NCBI GenBank assembly: GCA_947095585.1
Contig: OX352766.1
Span: 23,178,939-23,242,938 of the forward strand
Source: Nephrocerus scutellatus
Lineage: Eukaryota > Arthropoda > Insecta > Diptera > Pipunculidae
Length of the DNA: 64,000 nt
Direction of reading: 5' to 3'
A program made the translations under genes and the position numbers. Positions within the stretch are counted from its first letter, which is position 1. Every line of letters begins with the position of its first letter. Positions 56,930 to 64,000 of the stretch are shown here, one piece after another. The notes under the pieces were generated by a model that worked only from the letters and a program-made list of their open reading frames with translations, did no database searches and was not told where the DNA came from.

Positions 56930-57104
56930 TAATTAGTTTCAATCGACTGAATTTCTTTATATTACATTACAATTGAGAACTAAGGATTTCTTTAGTAATA
57001 AAATACAATGCAAATGTTATTCTGTAAAAATATTCATTCAACATTTTTTCACAATCAAACAAAAAAATTTACCTATTAGCAGAACCAAGTTAAAGCTTCT
57101 GATT
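56930..57104. other. A+T-rich spacer, no feature seen
   Basis: This is the 3' flank of the H1 remnant up to the LINE 3' end. It is A+T-rich with several oligo-A runs, including 'acaaaaaaattt' near 57,060. I see no gene, repeat or convincing regulatory site. Confidence 0.6.
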
Positions 57105-57107
57105 ATA

Positions 57108-57146
57108 TTACGATCAGAATAATCATCATCTTCATATTTGGCTCTA
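57108..57146 (-). repeat. LINE 3' tail, degenerate GAT-type microsatellite
   Basis: On the minus strand the coding end 'gagccaaatatg' passes into 'aagatgatgattattctgat'. Short ATG/GAT-type tails of this kind close RTE-like and CR1-like LINEs instead of poly(A). The run sets the 3' boundary at roughly 57,105-57,110; no target-site duplication could be fixed. Confidence 0.6.
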
Positions 57147-57244
57147 CAACCGCTGTCCGGTCCTGGCCTCCCGCAAAAAATCTCTCCACCGGTCCCGACT
57201 TCGAGCCAATGTCATCCAGTTTGGCATCCATTAAGTCTGGGCGT

Positions 57245-57550
57245 CTAGGTCTTAGCATGCTTGCAGCGTAGGTTTGGCCGGCCTCGCTTTCGTGTTCCAT
57301 AAATCCTACCGCAAAGGACTTTCCGAGCTGGATCCTCTTCGCTCATGCGAGCTACGTGTCCTGCCCACCGGAGCCTACCGAGCTTAATTTTCTTCACGTT
57401 GTCGACATCGCAGTAACGCTCGTAGATCTCATTATTGTAGAGTCTCCGGAATCGTCCTCCTTCACATACGGGGCCAACATTTCTCTCTAAGACTTTTCTC
57501 TTGAACGCGGCTAAGAGGTCAGAATGCTTTATGCAAAGCACACAAGTCAA
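57245..57550 (-). pseudogene. LINE C-terminal region
   Basis: The frame covers the post-RT part of the LINE: LAAFKRKVLERNVGPVCEGG, RRLYNNEIYERY, then LGRLRWAGHVARMSEEDP and GTRKRGRPNLRC. This RLRWAGH plus RGRP signature is a recurrent C-terminal feature of arthropod EN-type LINEs. The usual tryptophan after RGRPNLR is cysteine. A frameshift beyond it moves the last 40 residues (GSKSGPVERFFAGGQDRTAVVEP) into another frame. Confidence 0.85.
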
Positions 57551-57865
57551 GGATCCATATGTATGTACTGGTATGACCCTTGTCTTACATACCAGCAGCT
57601 TGGATGATATGGTTAAATTCCTGGATTTGAAGAGTCTTCACAGACTCTAGTAGGCTTTGTTGGCTCTATTTCTGGTTCAATGCTGTTATCGGCTGCTACA
57701 GTTGACCCGAGACAGTTAAAGGATTGCACAACTTTAAATTCGCACTTGAATTGAGGGACCAATGTTGGATCTTATACTCGCAGACGTGGCCACCATGCAC
57801 TTTGGTTTGCTCTCATTTATGTGCAGCCCCAGATTTCGTGCCGCCTGCTCTATCTGGATGAAAGC

Positions 57866-58736
57866 TTACTGTGCAGCTCTTCGGTTTCTACCAACGATGT
57901 CAATATCGTCTGCGTAAGCCAGTATCTGAATGGACTTATAGATGATTGTTCCTCTCGCCGTTACGTCAGAGTCTCGAATCACTTTCTCCAACGCCAGGTT
58001 GAAGAGGACGCAGGCCAGTCCATCCCCTTGTCGGAGCCCGTTACAGATGTTGAATGGGCATGATAGTGATCCGGATATTTTTACTTGGCTTATAACATTG
58101 GTCACGGTCAACCTACATAGTCATGTCAGTTTTATTTGGGATGCCTAATTCTCTCATGGCTTTATAAAGTGCTACTAAGGCTATGCTAACATAGGCGGCT
58201 TTAAAGTCTATAAAAAGATGGTGTAGTGAGTTTTGAAACTCTAGACATTTTTTCATCACCTGCCTAAGGGTGTAAATCTGATCAGTTGTTGATTTGCCTG
58301 GGATGAAGCCACACTGTTATGGACCATTGATGACTTTAGCGTATGGGGCTATCTTTTCTTGAAGGATAGAGGAGAATATCTTATACGCGGTACTCAACAA
58401 CGTTATACCACGATGCCTCTTCGCCAGTCTTCTGGCATCGCTTCCTACTCCCATACTTGCACTATTAGTTTTAATTAGCTCCGCTAGGATGCCGTCTGAT
58501 CACGGAGCCTTATTATTTTTAAGCCGTTTTATCGCTCTGCTAACTTCGTCTATGCTTGGTGGTGGCAGCATAGTGTGCTCTTCGGTCATTGGTGGAACCT
58601 CTAATTTCTCAGTTAGCTGGCAATTAAGCAACTCATGAAAGTGCTCTTCCCATTGCTCTAAGACGCCTTTGAGATCGGCGATCAGATTACCCTCTTTGCC
58701 TTTGCAGTATGTGCAACGCGGTGTATATTGCGTCAT
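57866..58736 (-). pseudogene. LINE reverse transcriptase domain
   Basis: In order, the segment shows EGNLIADLKGVLEQWEEHF, KRLKNNKAP followed by an in-frame tga where glycine is expected (near 58,500), and RGITLLSTAYKIFSSIL. It then shows CGFIPGKSTTDQI, FIDFKAAYVS (motif A, 58,216-58,185), NGLRQGDGLACVLFNLAL (motif B) and ILAYADDIDIVG (motif C, YADD at 57,916-57,905). The motif A catalytic aspartate (gac at 58,206-58,208) is kept, but the second conserved aspartate of the FKAAYDS pattern is valine. Frameshifts separate the blocks. The region confirms a non-LTR reverse transcriptase. Confidence 0.92.
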
Positions 58737-58984
58737 ACCGCGGACTCTTTGGTAGAACTTCCTCGCTCTCTACACTGTTCTAGTTCACGGACGAGATTCT
58801 TCCTAAGATGGAGTCAGCAGTACTAATGACAGTATTCTTAAGGCGTATCCATTTCTCTTCTACGCCCGGCATCTCAGCCCCAGGACTTACTCTTCCTGGA
58901 TTTAGGGTGAGTCATATCGCTTGTCCGTAGTTGTTTCTGGTCGCTTCGTTGCGAAGGGCAGCCGTGTTGACTCAAATCTGATTC

Positions 58985-59268
58985 GCGGATGCTGTCTTAC
59001 TGGATGATGCAATCCGCACTCGGAGCACCATACCAACAAGATAGTAGTGGCCCGAATCGACGTTGGCACCTCGATACGTTCGTACCGTCATCACATTCGG
59101 GGAGGCGGTCGCACAAGCCTTGTACTCGCAACGACCAAATTATTGCTTGCTCTATGACTCGTTGTCCATTGTCATTATTGTTTTCGTGTAAGCTAGTGGT
59201 GCCAATGTACTGCCTGAATACTGGCTCCATACTGGCATTCATATCCCCCAGAATGATTCTTACGTCAT
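58985..59268 (-). pseudogene. LINE endonuclease, C-terminal part
   Basis: Reading resumes cleanly beyond the insertion: QYDVRIILGDMNA, then FRQYIGTTSLHENNNDNGQRV. The reading frame then shifts to TVRTYRGANVDSGHYYLVGM. GDMNA matches the conserved GDFNA motif. The usual S-D-H catalytic triplet reads S-G-H because of a gac-to-ggc change at 59,050-59,052. About 35 residues expected between the NDNGQR and VRTYRG motifs seem to be missing. Both changes argue against activity. Confidence 0.83.
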
Positions 59269-59274
59269 ACTGAG
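59269..59274. repeat. Target-site duplication ACTGAG, left copy
   Basis: ACTGAG lies directly left of the inserted 435 bp and is repeated at 59,710-59,715. The uninterrupted LINE coding sequence requires only one copy. Confidence 0.82.
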
Positions 59275-59709
59275 TGTTGAAGCAACATCAAACAGCATCA
59301 AATTCGTCTCAGCTGGCAAACGCCATAACCTGGAAAAATAGGAAACCACAAAAAGAATCATTTACTTAAAAATGTCATTATAATTTTTGCTTCCTTTAAT
59401 GTTTGACATTTACCAGTTTTCATTGTGAATTAAAACAAGCTGAATGGTGTAATGGTACACGTTCACATTTAGTACTAAAAAAAAGGTTCTAAAGTTTTTG
59501 ATTAAATGTCATATTTTTTGATATGTGTTGCTTTTCCTTTGTTCCTTTGTCATGGGTAAAACCAAACCTTTACTTTAGAGAGAAAAAATATTTGTTTGTT
59601 TTTTGTTTTGGAAATTACTTTTTTGTTAAAATAAATGTAAATGTAAATTAATAAAGTGGTTTGCCGTAATATAAAATTCTTAAGCACAAAAACGCTTGTG
59701 TTTTTCCCC
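59275..59709. mobile_element. 435-bp insertion inside the LINE, class unknown
   Basis: The insertion splits the endonuclease reading frame exactly between the codons for P-Q and Y-D. Removing it together with one copy of ACTGAG restores an uninterrupted frame. The inserted DNA is A+T-rich and non-coding. It starts 'tgttgaagcaacatc' and ends 'cttgtgtttttcccc', without obvious terminal inverted repeats. It contains a tRNA-like stretch in its centre, so a SINE is one reading; a solo LTR (it starts with TG but does not end in CA) is less likely. It inserted after the LINE. Confidence 0.82.
59439..59508 (+). other. tRNA-like stretch (degenerate SINE head or tRNA fossil)
   Basis: 'atggtgtaatggtacacg' resembles the D-arm/A-box half of Gln- or Glu-type tRNAs. 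About 25 bases further on, 'ggttctaaag' resembles a B box (GGTTCRA). No complete acceptor or anticodon stem can be drawn and the intervening bases are A-rich, so it is not a functional tRNA gene. Its place inside the 435-bp insertion favours a decayed SINE-type promoter, but the match is short. Confidence 0.3.
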
Positions 59710-59715
59710 ACTGAG
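59710..59715. repeat. Target-site duplication ACTGAG, right copy
   Basis: This is the second copy of ACTGAG, flanking the inserted element on the right. The bases outside it (g on the right, gtcat beyond the left copy) rejoin the LINE codons for P, Q, Y and D. Confidence 0.82.
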
Positions 59716-60108
59716 GACAGGCATGGAGTTCCCGTTCGACTGATTCAAAGAATTCTTTTTTTTCATCATCTGGGGAATGCTCTGTAGATGCGTGAACGTT
59801 TATTATGTTTTTAAATCTGCCCCGAACGCGAAGGTTGCATAGCCGTTTATTTACTGCTTTAAAGCCGTTAACGGTGGGTTTCATTCTTTTGCTGAATAGA
59901 AACCCCACCCCGAGCACATGATGTCTTTCATGACAGCTGTAATTTATGTCATATTCTGATTTTTGTAAGACACCATTCCCCGTCCACCGCATCTCCTGAT
60001 TGCTGTTATGTCAGCATTATATTTGGACAGGGTATCGGCTAGCTGTTGTGCAGCTCGAGCTCTATTCAGTGAGCGTACGTTCCCAGAGAAAATTCTTAAA
60101 TCGTTCAT
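59716..60108 (-). pseudogene. LINE endonuclease, N-terminal part
   Basis: This segment of the element above reads MNDLRIFSGNVRSLNRARA, then KYNADITAI, a one-base deletion near 60,000, and EMRWTGNGVLQKSEYD. After these come YSCHERHHVLGVGF, the LRVRGRFKN segment and ERELHACPQ. The NVRSL start and the AI(Q)EMRW segment with its metal-binding glutamate are typical of LINE apurinic-type endonucleases, which nick target DNA to prime reverse transcription. The usual tryptophan before NVR is glycine here (tgg to ggg). The segment ends exactly at the inserted element, at codons for P-Q. Confidence 0.85.
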
Positions 60109-60360
60109 CAGTGTATCCGATGCTGATTTTGGGTTCCGTAATATGGTTTTTTACGGGCGAGGTTATTGGCCTCGCGCAAACCTTACTTTGAAGGGACTAG
60201 CCCGACCATTTCGCTATTCTTGTACTAAAGGAAAATTACCAGCGGCCACCACGTAGAAGTTTGATCGCACTTCCACCAGTCAAAGATAGTTGCGGCCACA
60301 TGCATTTCTGAAGCATTTTGTGTTATTCGCCCTACTCTGCTGATGGCTGACCGCCAGGAA
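60109..60360. other. No gene seen; LINE 5' flank
   Basis: This stretch probably includes the LINE 5' untranslated region; no 5' end or duplication is visible. It is moderately G+C-rich ('agcggccaccacg', 'ttgcggccacatg'). Short open frames here show no recognisable protein. Confidence 0.5.
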
Positions 60361-60722
60361 CATTTCTTATAGTCGGATCTTAGTCGTACATACCGAATTT
60401 CATGCGAATCTCTTGAGAAAAAGCTTTGTTGCTGAAATTCCAGACCATAACGATCATATTCCAGAATTCCCATAGGATCAATTTTTATAGTCGCATCTTA
60501 GTCCTACATACCAAATTTCATACAAATCGCTTGAGAAATGGCTTGGTCCACAACATTCCAGACCCTAATGGGCAGATCCCAGAATTTCCATATGAACAAG
60601 TCTTATAGTCGCATCATAGCCCTACATACATAGGTATGACCAATAGCTTAAGAAATTGTTTAGTTCAAAAAATCCTAGTTCCTCATGACCAAATCCCAGT
60701 AGATATTATAAGTGTGACATAA
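60361..60722. repeat. 118-bp tandem repeat, three degenerate copies
   Basis: 'atagtcg' begins copies at 60,369, 60,487 and 60,605, a spacing of exactly 118 bp. Each is followed by a match to 'gatcttagtcctacatac', then 'ttgagaaa' or 'taagaaat', 'ccagacc' and 'cccagaat'. The first two copies are more alike; the third has drifted most ('cccagtagatattat'). I do not recognise the family. Confidence 0.85.
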
Positions 60723-61110
60723 CATCTGTTTAATAGTGACATTTAACATTCGACTTTTTGAAAATTTACCCCTTAAACCTTGTAGTGAGACGTTGTCACG
60801 TCAAAAGCGATGCACATTCATGGGTAATGTAATTATGCTGTCAAGTTGAATCTACAGTAAAGTTTTTAAAATTTTATGAGGTACACGCTTAAGTGCTCAA
60901 TAACTGGTTATTGATAAATGTCTCTTTTTCTGATTTATAGATCCATGCTTAAAAATTAACATTATTAGATGTATTGGTAATCAATTTAAGAAAGAAATAC
61001 GTTTTTCCCTCTCTTCAGTTAACCATTTCATAAAATGCGTCTGTTTATTGTTTCTACACTATATTCACATAATACAAATACAGCTGCTTTTGTTATTTTT
61101 TCACAGCACT
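60723..61110. other. A+T-rich DNA, no gene seen
   Basis: There are oligo-T and oligo-A runs and no reading frame with recognisable content. A small imperfect palindrome 'gacgttgtcacgtc' sits near 60,791. Nothing further can be supported. Confidence 0.5.
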
Positions 61111-61149
61111 AGTATGCGTACAGTTGGGCTTTCTGTATAGAAGGTTTTG
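61111..61149 (+). repeat. 88-bp-family repeat end, forward copy
   Basis: 'agtatgcgtacagttgggct' followed by 'ttctgtatagaaggttttg' is the reverse complement, with few changes, of the direct repeats at 62,399 and 62,487. It faces them across about 1.25 kb, so the two could be arms of one inverted-repeat element. Confidence 0.75.
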
Positions 61150-61420
61150 TTCCACTTCGTGAAAAGTATGAGCAGCAGCGTATGCAAACAGAACAGTATC
61201 AAATATCAATGTCGCTTGCAACTTGTAAGAGGCACATCAGTGCCAAGGAGGACACTTTGGGCACCTGTTATAACTGTTTTAGTACACACATAAAATAAAT
61301 AGCCTTTGGAGCATAAAGCAAAAAAACCCTTTTCTAAAAATTTTACCTGCAGCAGCTTTTCCCAATTATCGGAAAATCTATAGGTTTTTCCGCAAACTTG
61401 TTGTTGATTTTTATTTTCAT

Positions 61421-61604
61421 TATTGTTACGTCCATAAAAAAAAATTAGTAAAACGTTATATTTATTACACATTTTCTGGAGAAAATGGATCTCAAAATCA
61501 AAAATTAGCATAGGTAGGAAAACTGGAACAGGTTGTAAAGGAGTTTTCCCAGCCGGGGTAAACTCAGCGTGACCAGGGTTCAGAGGTAAGGGGTCGTTAC
61601 AATA
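61421..61604. other. Possible small solo LTR or inverted-repeat element
   Basis: The left end TATTGTTACGTCC and the right end GGTCGTTACAATA are inverted copies with two mismatches over 13 bases. They enclose a TG...CA segment of 178 bp (61,424-61,601). No target-site duplication is visible and no internal retroelement sequence follows with certainty, although 'tttggtgac' at 61,614 could resemble a primer-binding site. The call is weak. Confidence 0.28.
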
Positions 61605-61691
61605 AAATTTATATTTGGTGACTCTTTGAATTATTTTCTTTATTTTCCTTATTACTTATAATGTATTGGTTTACCGATACGCTAGCCTGAA

Positions 61692-61820
61692 CGATGCGTG
61701 AGCCTAAGACGAGCGTAAATCCTAAGCGATTTCTGGGCGTGAAACTGATGACGAGCGTGCGCCCTAGGCGATGCATAAGCTTAAGCCTGAGACAAGCGTG
61801 AATCCTGAGCGATGCGTGAG
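61692..61820. repeat. Degenerate CpG-rich short repeats
   Basis: 'cgatgcgtgagcc' at 61,692, 'cgatgcataagc' at 61,769 and 'cgatgcgtgagc' at 61,810 alternate with 'gacgagcgt', 'gacaagcgt' and 'aatcctgagc' or 'aatcctaagc'. The stretch is visibly richer in G+C and CpG than its flanks. No reading frame is convincing. Confidence 0.65.
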
Positions 61821-61835
61821 CGCGCGCTTGAAGTG

Positions 61836-62003
61836 ACGTTGTACGTCGGCAAGAATTGTGACAGATGCAGTGAACGACGTCAGCAGCGATATGCTGAGAT
61901 GTACCAGCGTAAGACCTGCGGGGCAACCACACAGTGATGTTACGTTGTACGATGGCAAGAATTGACGAATGCAGGTAGACGACGTCGGCAGCGATATTCT
62001 AAG
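61836..62003. repeat. Two copies of a ~63-bp repeat, 106 bp apart
   Basis: 'acgttgtacg' starts copies at 61,836 and 61,942. Both continue with 'ggcaagaattg', a variable middle and 'cgacgtcagcagcgatat' or 'cgacgtcggcagcgatat'. The second copy runs directly into the 47-bp repeats that follow. Confidence 0.78.
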
Positions 62004-62144
62004 GACGTCGGCAGCGGATGAGTAGTGACTTCGACAGAGAATATGGAAAAGACGTTTGCAGCGGAGGAGTAGTGACGTCGATATAGAATATGGAGAAGAC
62101 GTCAGCAGCGGATGAGTAGTGACGCCGACAGCGAATATGTAACT
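62004..62144. repeat. 47-bp tandem repeat, three copies
   Basis: Copies start at 62,004, 62,051 and 62,098. Each has the pattern 'gacgtcggcagcgga', 'gagtagtgac', 'tcgaca' or its variants, and 'gaatatgg'. Mismatches are few, so expansion is fairly recent. Each unit carries or nearly carries the palindrome GACGTC. Confidence 0.88.
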
Positions 62145-62398
62145 GAGTTCCGCTGCGAAATGCAAGGCAAGGTTGGATTTATGTAGATTAAATTTTCTAG
62201 CACTTACCGAGGCGTGATCCAGGCAGCGCAATGCCAACTAGAGAAAGCGGCCAAGAGAGCGATCGCCTGCGTGCTCGCCCTTTTATACCATTTTGCGTTG
62301 CAAAATCTTTAAGTCACGTGCTGCGATGTGATTGGCCAGTCCGGTGGCGTGATGTTGCTGTTGTCATTTTACTTTCATATCCGTTTGTGGGCTGCACT
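62145..62398. other. No gene seen; possible promoter-like bases
   Basis: This segment links the CpG-rich repeats to the 88-bp repeats. 'cccttttatacc' near 62,279 could serve as a TATA box, but no transcript or coding region is evident downstream. Open frames across it read repeat sequence and match no family I know. Confidence 0.35.
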
Positions 62399-62555
62399 CA
62401 AAACCTTCTCCATAGAAAGCCCAACTCTACGCATACTAATGCTGTAAACCAAGACCAAACGCATGTGTATGCAATCGTGTAGATATCAAAACCTTCTCTA
62501 TAGAAAGCCCAACTCTACGCATACTAATGCTGTAAACCAAGACCAAACGCATGTG
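62399..62555 (-). repeat. 88-bp direct repeat, two copies
   Basis: 'caaaaccttctc' starts copies at 62,399 and 62,487. Both continue through 'atagaaagcccaactctacg', 'catactaatgctgtaaacc' and 'aagaccaaacgcatgtgt', and differ by one base in the first 20. The second copy departs after 'catgtgtg'. Written as minus strand because the same motif appears reversed at 61,111 and 62,679. Confidence 0.92.
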
Positions 62556-62678
62556 TGTTTGTGGGATGTGAATACGGTGTATAAAAAATAAGAAGTCGCA
62601 AAGAGCGAGAAACGTAAGATGTGGTAGTGGGAAACAGAAATATTTTATATGGATTTTGCTCTTTAGTTGATTACTAAA

Positions 62679-62757
62679 TACAAATACGTTTGGTCTCAAT
62701 CTAAGCATGTATCTGTGTACGATCGGAACAGTTGGGCTTTCTATAGAGAAGGTTTTG
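62679..62757 (+). repeat. 88-bp-family repeat, inverted diverged copy
   Basis: 'cgtttggtct' at 62,679, 'taagcatgtat', and 'agttgggctttctatagaga' followed by 'aggttttg' (62,730-62,757) are the reverse complement of the copies at 62,399-62,555. The last 28 bases match perfectly and the middle has drifted. With the direct pair it makes a potential hairpin with about 125 bp of loop. Confidence 0.85.
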
Positions 62758-63107
62758 GCTGCACTGCGTGGATACAGAGTGCACCCGAATTCGGAAAAAA
62801 GTATATGGCATGTTTTGTGTGAACAAAATTCAGCCACAAGAATTTTGGTCCTCACAAGGTATAGAAGTTGGATATCTGAAGACTCAAATAAGATATCAAC
62901 TTTATTTAAACGCAGTAACAAAGGCTGGTATTTTTTCTAAAAACAAAGTTTTAAATATCGTTAGTTAACAGAGCAATTTCCGTTAACATAGCTCAGTCTA
63001 CACAACAAAGTAAGCTTCTTCTTAAATTCGTGAAAACTGATGTCAACATTGGAGCTAAAACAATTTTTTTCTTAGAATATACTCAAGAATCATTTTTCAA
63101 ATGATCC
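62758..63107. other. A+T-rich DNA, no gene seen
   Basis: Short overlapping open frames (62,707-62,968) show no known domain and no initiation or splice context that I can support. Confidence 0.5.
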
Positions 63108-63230
63108 CTGACGAATTAGGGGACACCCTGTATAAAAAAAAAGTTTGTCTGTATTTCTGTTCGCGATTACATCGAGCACCGTTTATCCGGTATGGCTAAA
63201 ACTTGAGGTTGAGCAGGTATAGTTAGTATA
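63108..63230. other. Possible transposon-end-like sequence
   Basis: 'ggggacaccctgtata' followed by an A-run, 'tttgtctgtatttctgttcg' and 'cgattacatcgagcacc' resembles the termini of short non-autonomous repeats that are common in insect genomes. No partner end or duplication is visible, so this is only a resemblance. Confidence 0.25.
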
Positions 63231-63289
63231 GTATAGTTTGAATGATATTGACTCAAAGACTCAAAGATTTGATAGAAAGACGTGAAATA

Positions 63290-63318
63290 CGAGGGAGGAT
63301 GAATAAGTCCGTGACTTT
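63290..63318 (+). repeat. mariner left terminal inverted repeat
   Basis: 'cgagggaggatgaataagtc' and the following 'cgtgacttt' have the form of a mariner terminal repeat. It directly follows TA, the dinucleotide duplicated by Tc1/mariner insertion. The inner edge is approximate because the right partner is not in the window. Confidence 0.72.
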
Positions 63319-63492
63319 TTGAATTTTCCTCCTCTTAACTGAAAGGGCGACACTGCTCCCGTCAACATCCATCTGTCAGTTGACTCCTGTCAACATTTTA
63401 ATAAACTGCGTCATTTAGTTTGTGTTTGACAGCCATTGAAAGCAGACAACCTCGTGAATTTTAACGAAAAAGGAAAAAAGTGAATTTTGTGT

Positions 63493-64000
63493 ATGACCAC
63501 TTCAAAGGAGTGTTTGGCGATGTTCAGCCACAATCCGAACGAGTTTTTATGCCGTTTCGTAATCGTGGACAAATCGTGGATCCATCACAACACACCAGAA
63601 ACCAAGGAACAATCAAGACAGTGGGTTTCAACGAGAGAACCTGCGCGAAAGAAAGCCAAGGTGGGTCTGTCGGCCAACAAGGTCATGGCCAGAGTTTTTT
63701 TTGTCACCGGCGAAGACAGATTCGATATTGATTTGAAGCAAAAAAGACCACATTTTGCGAATAAAAAAGTGATGTCCCATCAAGACAATGCACGGGTGCA
63801 CGTGTGTGTAGTCACCATGGCAAAAATCCTTAAATTGAGTTACGAATTGCTCCCTCATCCACCATATTCTCCGGATTTAGCCCCAAGTGACTATTTCTTG
63901 TTTCCAAACCTGAAGGAATGGCTCGGCGGAAAAAGATTTGACTCCAACGATAAAATCATCTCACAAACAAATACCTATTTTGATGACGTCGACAAATCTT
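63493..64000 (+). pseudogene. mariner transposase, catalytic-domain fragment, open at window edge
   Basis: Transposases of this family cut and rejoin element ends at TA. This frame runs from ATG at 63,493 without a stop for at least 169 codons and leaves the window. It reads CLAMFSHNPNEFLCRF, IVDKSWIHHNTPETKEQ, KVGLSANKVMARVF, RFDIDLKQKRPHF, HQDNARVHV, LLPHPPYSPDLAPSDYFLFP and NLKEWLGGKRF. The three acidic residues are present: D of VDKSW (63,568), D of HQDNA (63,784) and D of APSDY (63,889). The last two are 34 residues apart, the mariner D,D34D signature. The usual D-E after V is D-K. The N-terminal helix-turn-helix DNA-binding region is deleted, and about 20 residues are missing between MARVF and RFDID (first interval 72 positions, against 93 in Mos1). 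It is unlikely to be active. Confidence 0.92.

Larger units (their letters stand above)
57105..60108 (-). pseudogene. RTE-like non-LTR retrotransposon (endonuclease + RT), dead
   Basis: On the minus strand a single LINE polyprotein can be followed in order. The apurinic-like endonuclease starts at 60,108 (MNDLRIFSGNVRSLN). The reverse transcriptase follows at 58.7-57.9 kb, then a C-terminal region with GRLRWAGHVARM (57.34-57.37 kb) and GRIYGTRKRGRP, and a tail ending DRTAVVEPNMKMM. Frameshifts (such as one base lost in the AIQEMRW segment near 60,000), several in-frame stops, an apparent loss of ~35 residues in the endonuclease and a 435-bp insertion make it non-functional. Coding DNA without the insertion is about 2.57 kb, somewhat short of a full RTE ORF of about 1,000 codons. 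RTE placement rests on the endonuclease style and the C-terminal signature; another EN-type clade is possible. The 5' end is not defined. Confidence 0.88.
63290..64000 (+). mobile_element. mariner element, internally deleted, 3' end outside window
   Basis: The element begins after a TA (63,288-63,289), the mariner target, with a terminal repeat 'cgagggaggatgaataag'. An untranslated leader and a transposase region follow. 'gaaaaaagtgaattttgtg' near 63,473 reads E-K-S-E-F-C-V, the usual start of a mariner transposase, but the preceding codon is aag where atg is expected and a tga follows at 63,494. From there the sequence jumps to codons normally about 130 residues further on. The right terminal repeat lies beyond 64,000. 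Confidence 0.9.

Noticed and set aside
57821..58148. Plus-strand frames across the LINE
   Set aside because: They are antisense to the reverse transcriptase motifs, which are unambiguous on the minus strand.
59439..59508. Functional tRNA gene
   Set aside because: Only box-like fragments are present; acceptor and anticodon stems cannot be formed.
61421..61604. Confident solo LTR
   Set aside because: The inverted ends are short and imperfect and no target-site duplication is visible; kept only as a weak feature.
61764..62237. 157-codon minus-strand frame
   Set aside because: It reads the CpG-rich tandem repeats, matches no known domain, and its repetitive content explains the open frame.
62436..62968. 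Overlapping frames of 66-161 codons
   Set aside because: They cover the 88-bp repeats and adjoining A+T-rich DNA. No motif is recognisable and frames on both strands conflict.
63480..63731. 83-codon frame in mariner
   Set aside because: It is a shadow; the transposase residues are encoded in the other plus-strand frame starting at 63,493.
63628..63858. 76-codon minus-strand frame in mariner
   Set aside because: It is antisense to the recognised transposase frame.

Overview
The window looks like eukaryotic, probably dipteran (fly) chromatin at the edge of a large satellite block. The evidence is an insect-type linker histone H1 remnant with a metazoan histone-mRNA 3' stem-loop, a mariner element, a non-LTR retrotransposon, and about 73 % A+T in the satellite. 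The fly assignment is inference from protein resemblance; no species can be named.

Positions 1 to about 56,366 (88 % of the window) are one uninterrupted head-to-tail satellite array, all in one orientation. The basic unit is 156 bp. From the first 'cttgg' landmark (position 21) to the last (56,225) the length fits exactly 361 units: ten of 153 bp, three of 155, two of 135, one of 119 and the rest 156. Subfamilies are zoned. A-type 153/156 dimers lie at the left (to ~3.4 kb), a C/A mixture at 3.7-7.2 kb, and B-type units from 7.3 kb on. B-type contains 312-bp dimers at 10.0-11.5 kb, multi-kb blocks repeated at exact multiples of 156 bp, and a 1,227-bp tandem duplication at 50.6-53.1 kb. A distinctive terminal set of units lies next to the array edge. 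The left end of the array is outside the window.

At ~56,366 the array stops inside a truncated, frameshifted histone H1 gene copy. Its 3' end still carries the stop codon, the histone 3' stem-loop and a plausible downstream element, so this piece came from genomic histone-cluster DNA and not from a polyadenylated mRNA.

From 57.1 to 60.1 kb, on the minus strand, lies a dead endonuclease plus reverse-transcriptase LINE of RTE-like type. It is broken by frameshifts, stops and a 435-bp insertion flanked by a 6-bp target-site duplication. The region 60.2-63.2 kb is repeat-rich, gene-poor DNA. It holds a 118-bp triplicate, an 88-bp repeat family in both orientations, and CpG- and GACGTC-rich short tandem repeats. 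At 63,290 a mariner element begins. Its 5' terminal repeat is present and most of the N-terminal half of its transposase is deleted, but a catalytic-domain reading frame with the D,D34D residues stays open to the window edge.

No intact host gene is supported. The window is best read as a pericentromeric or heterochromatic satellite boundary followed by a graveyard of mobile elements.
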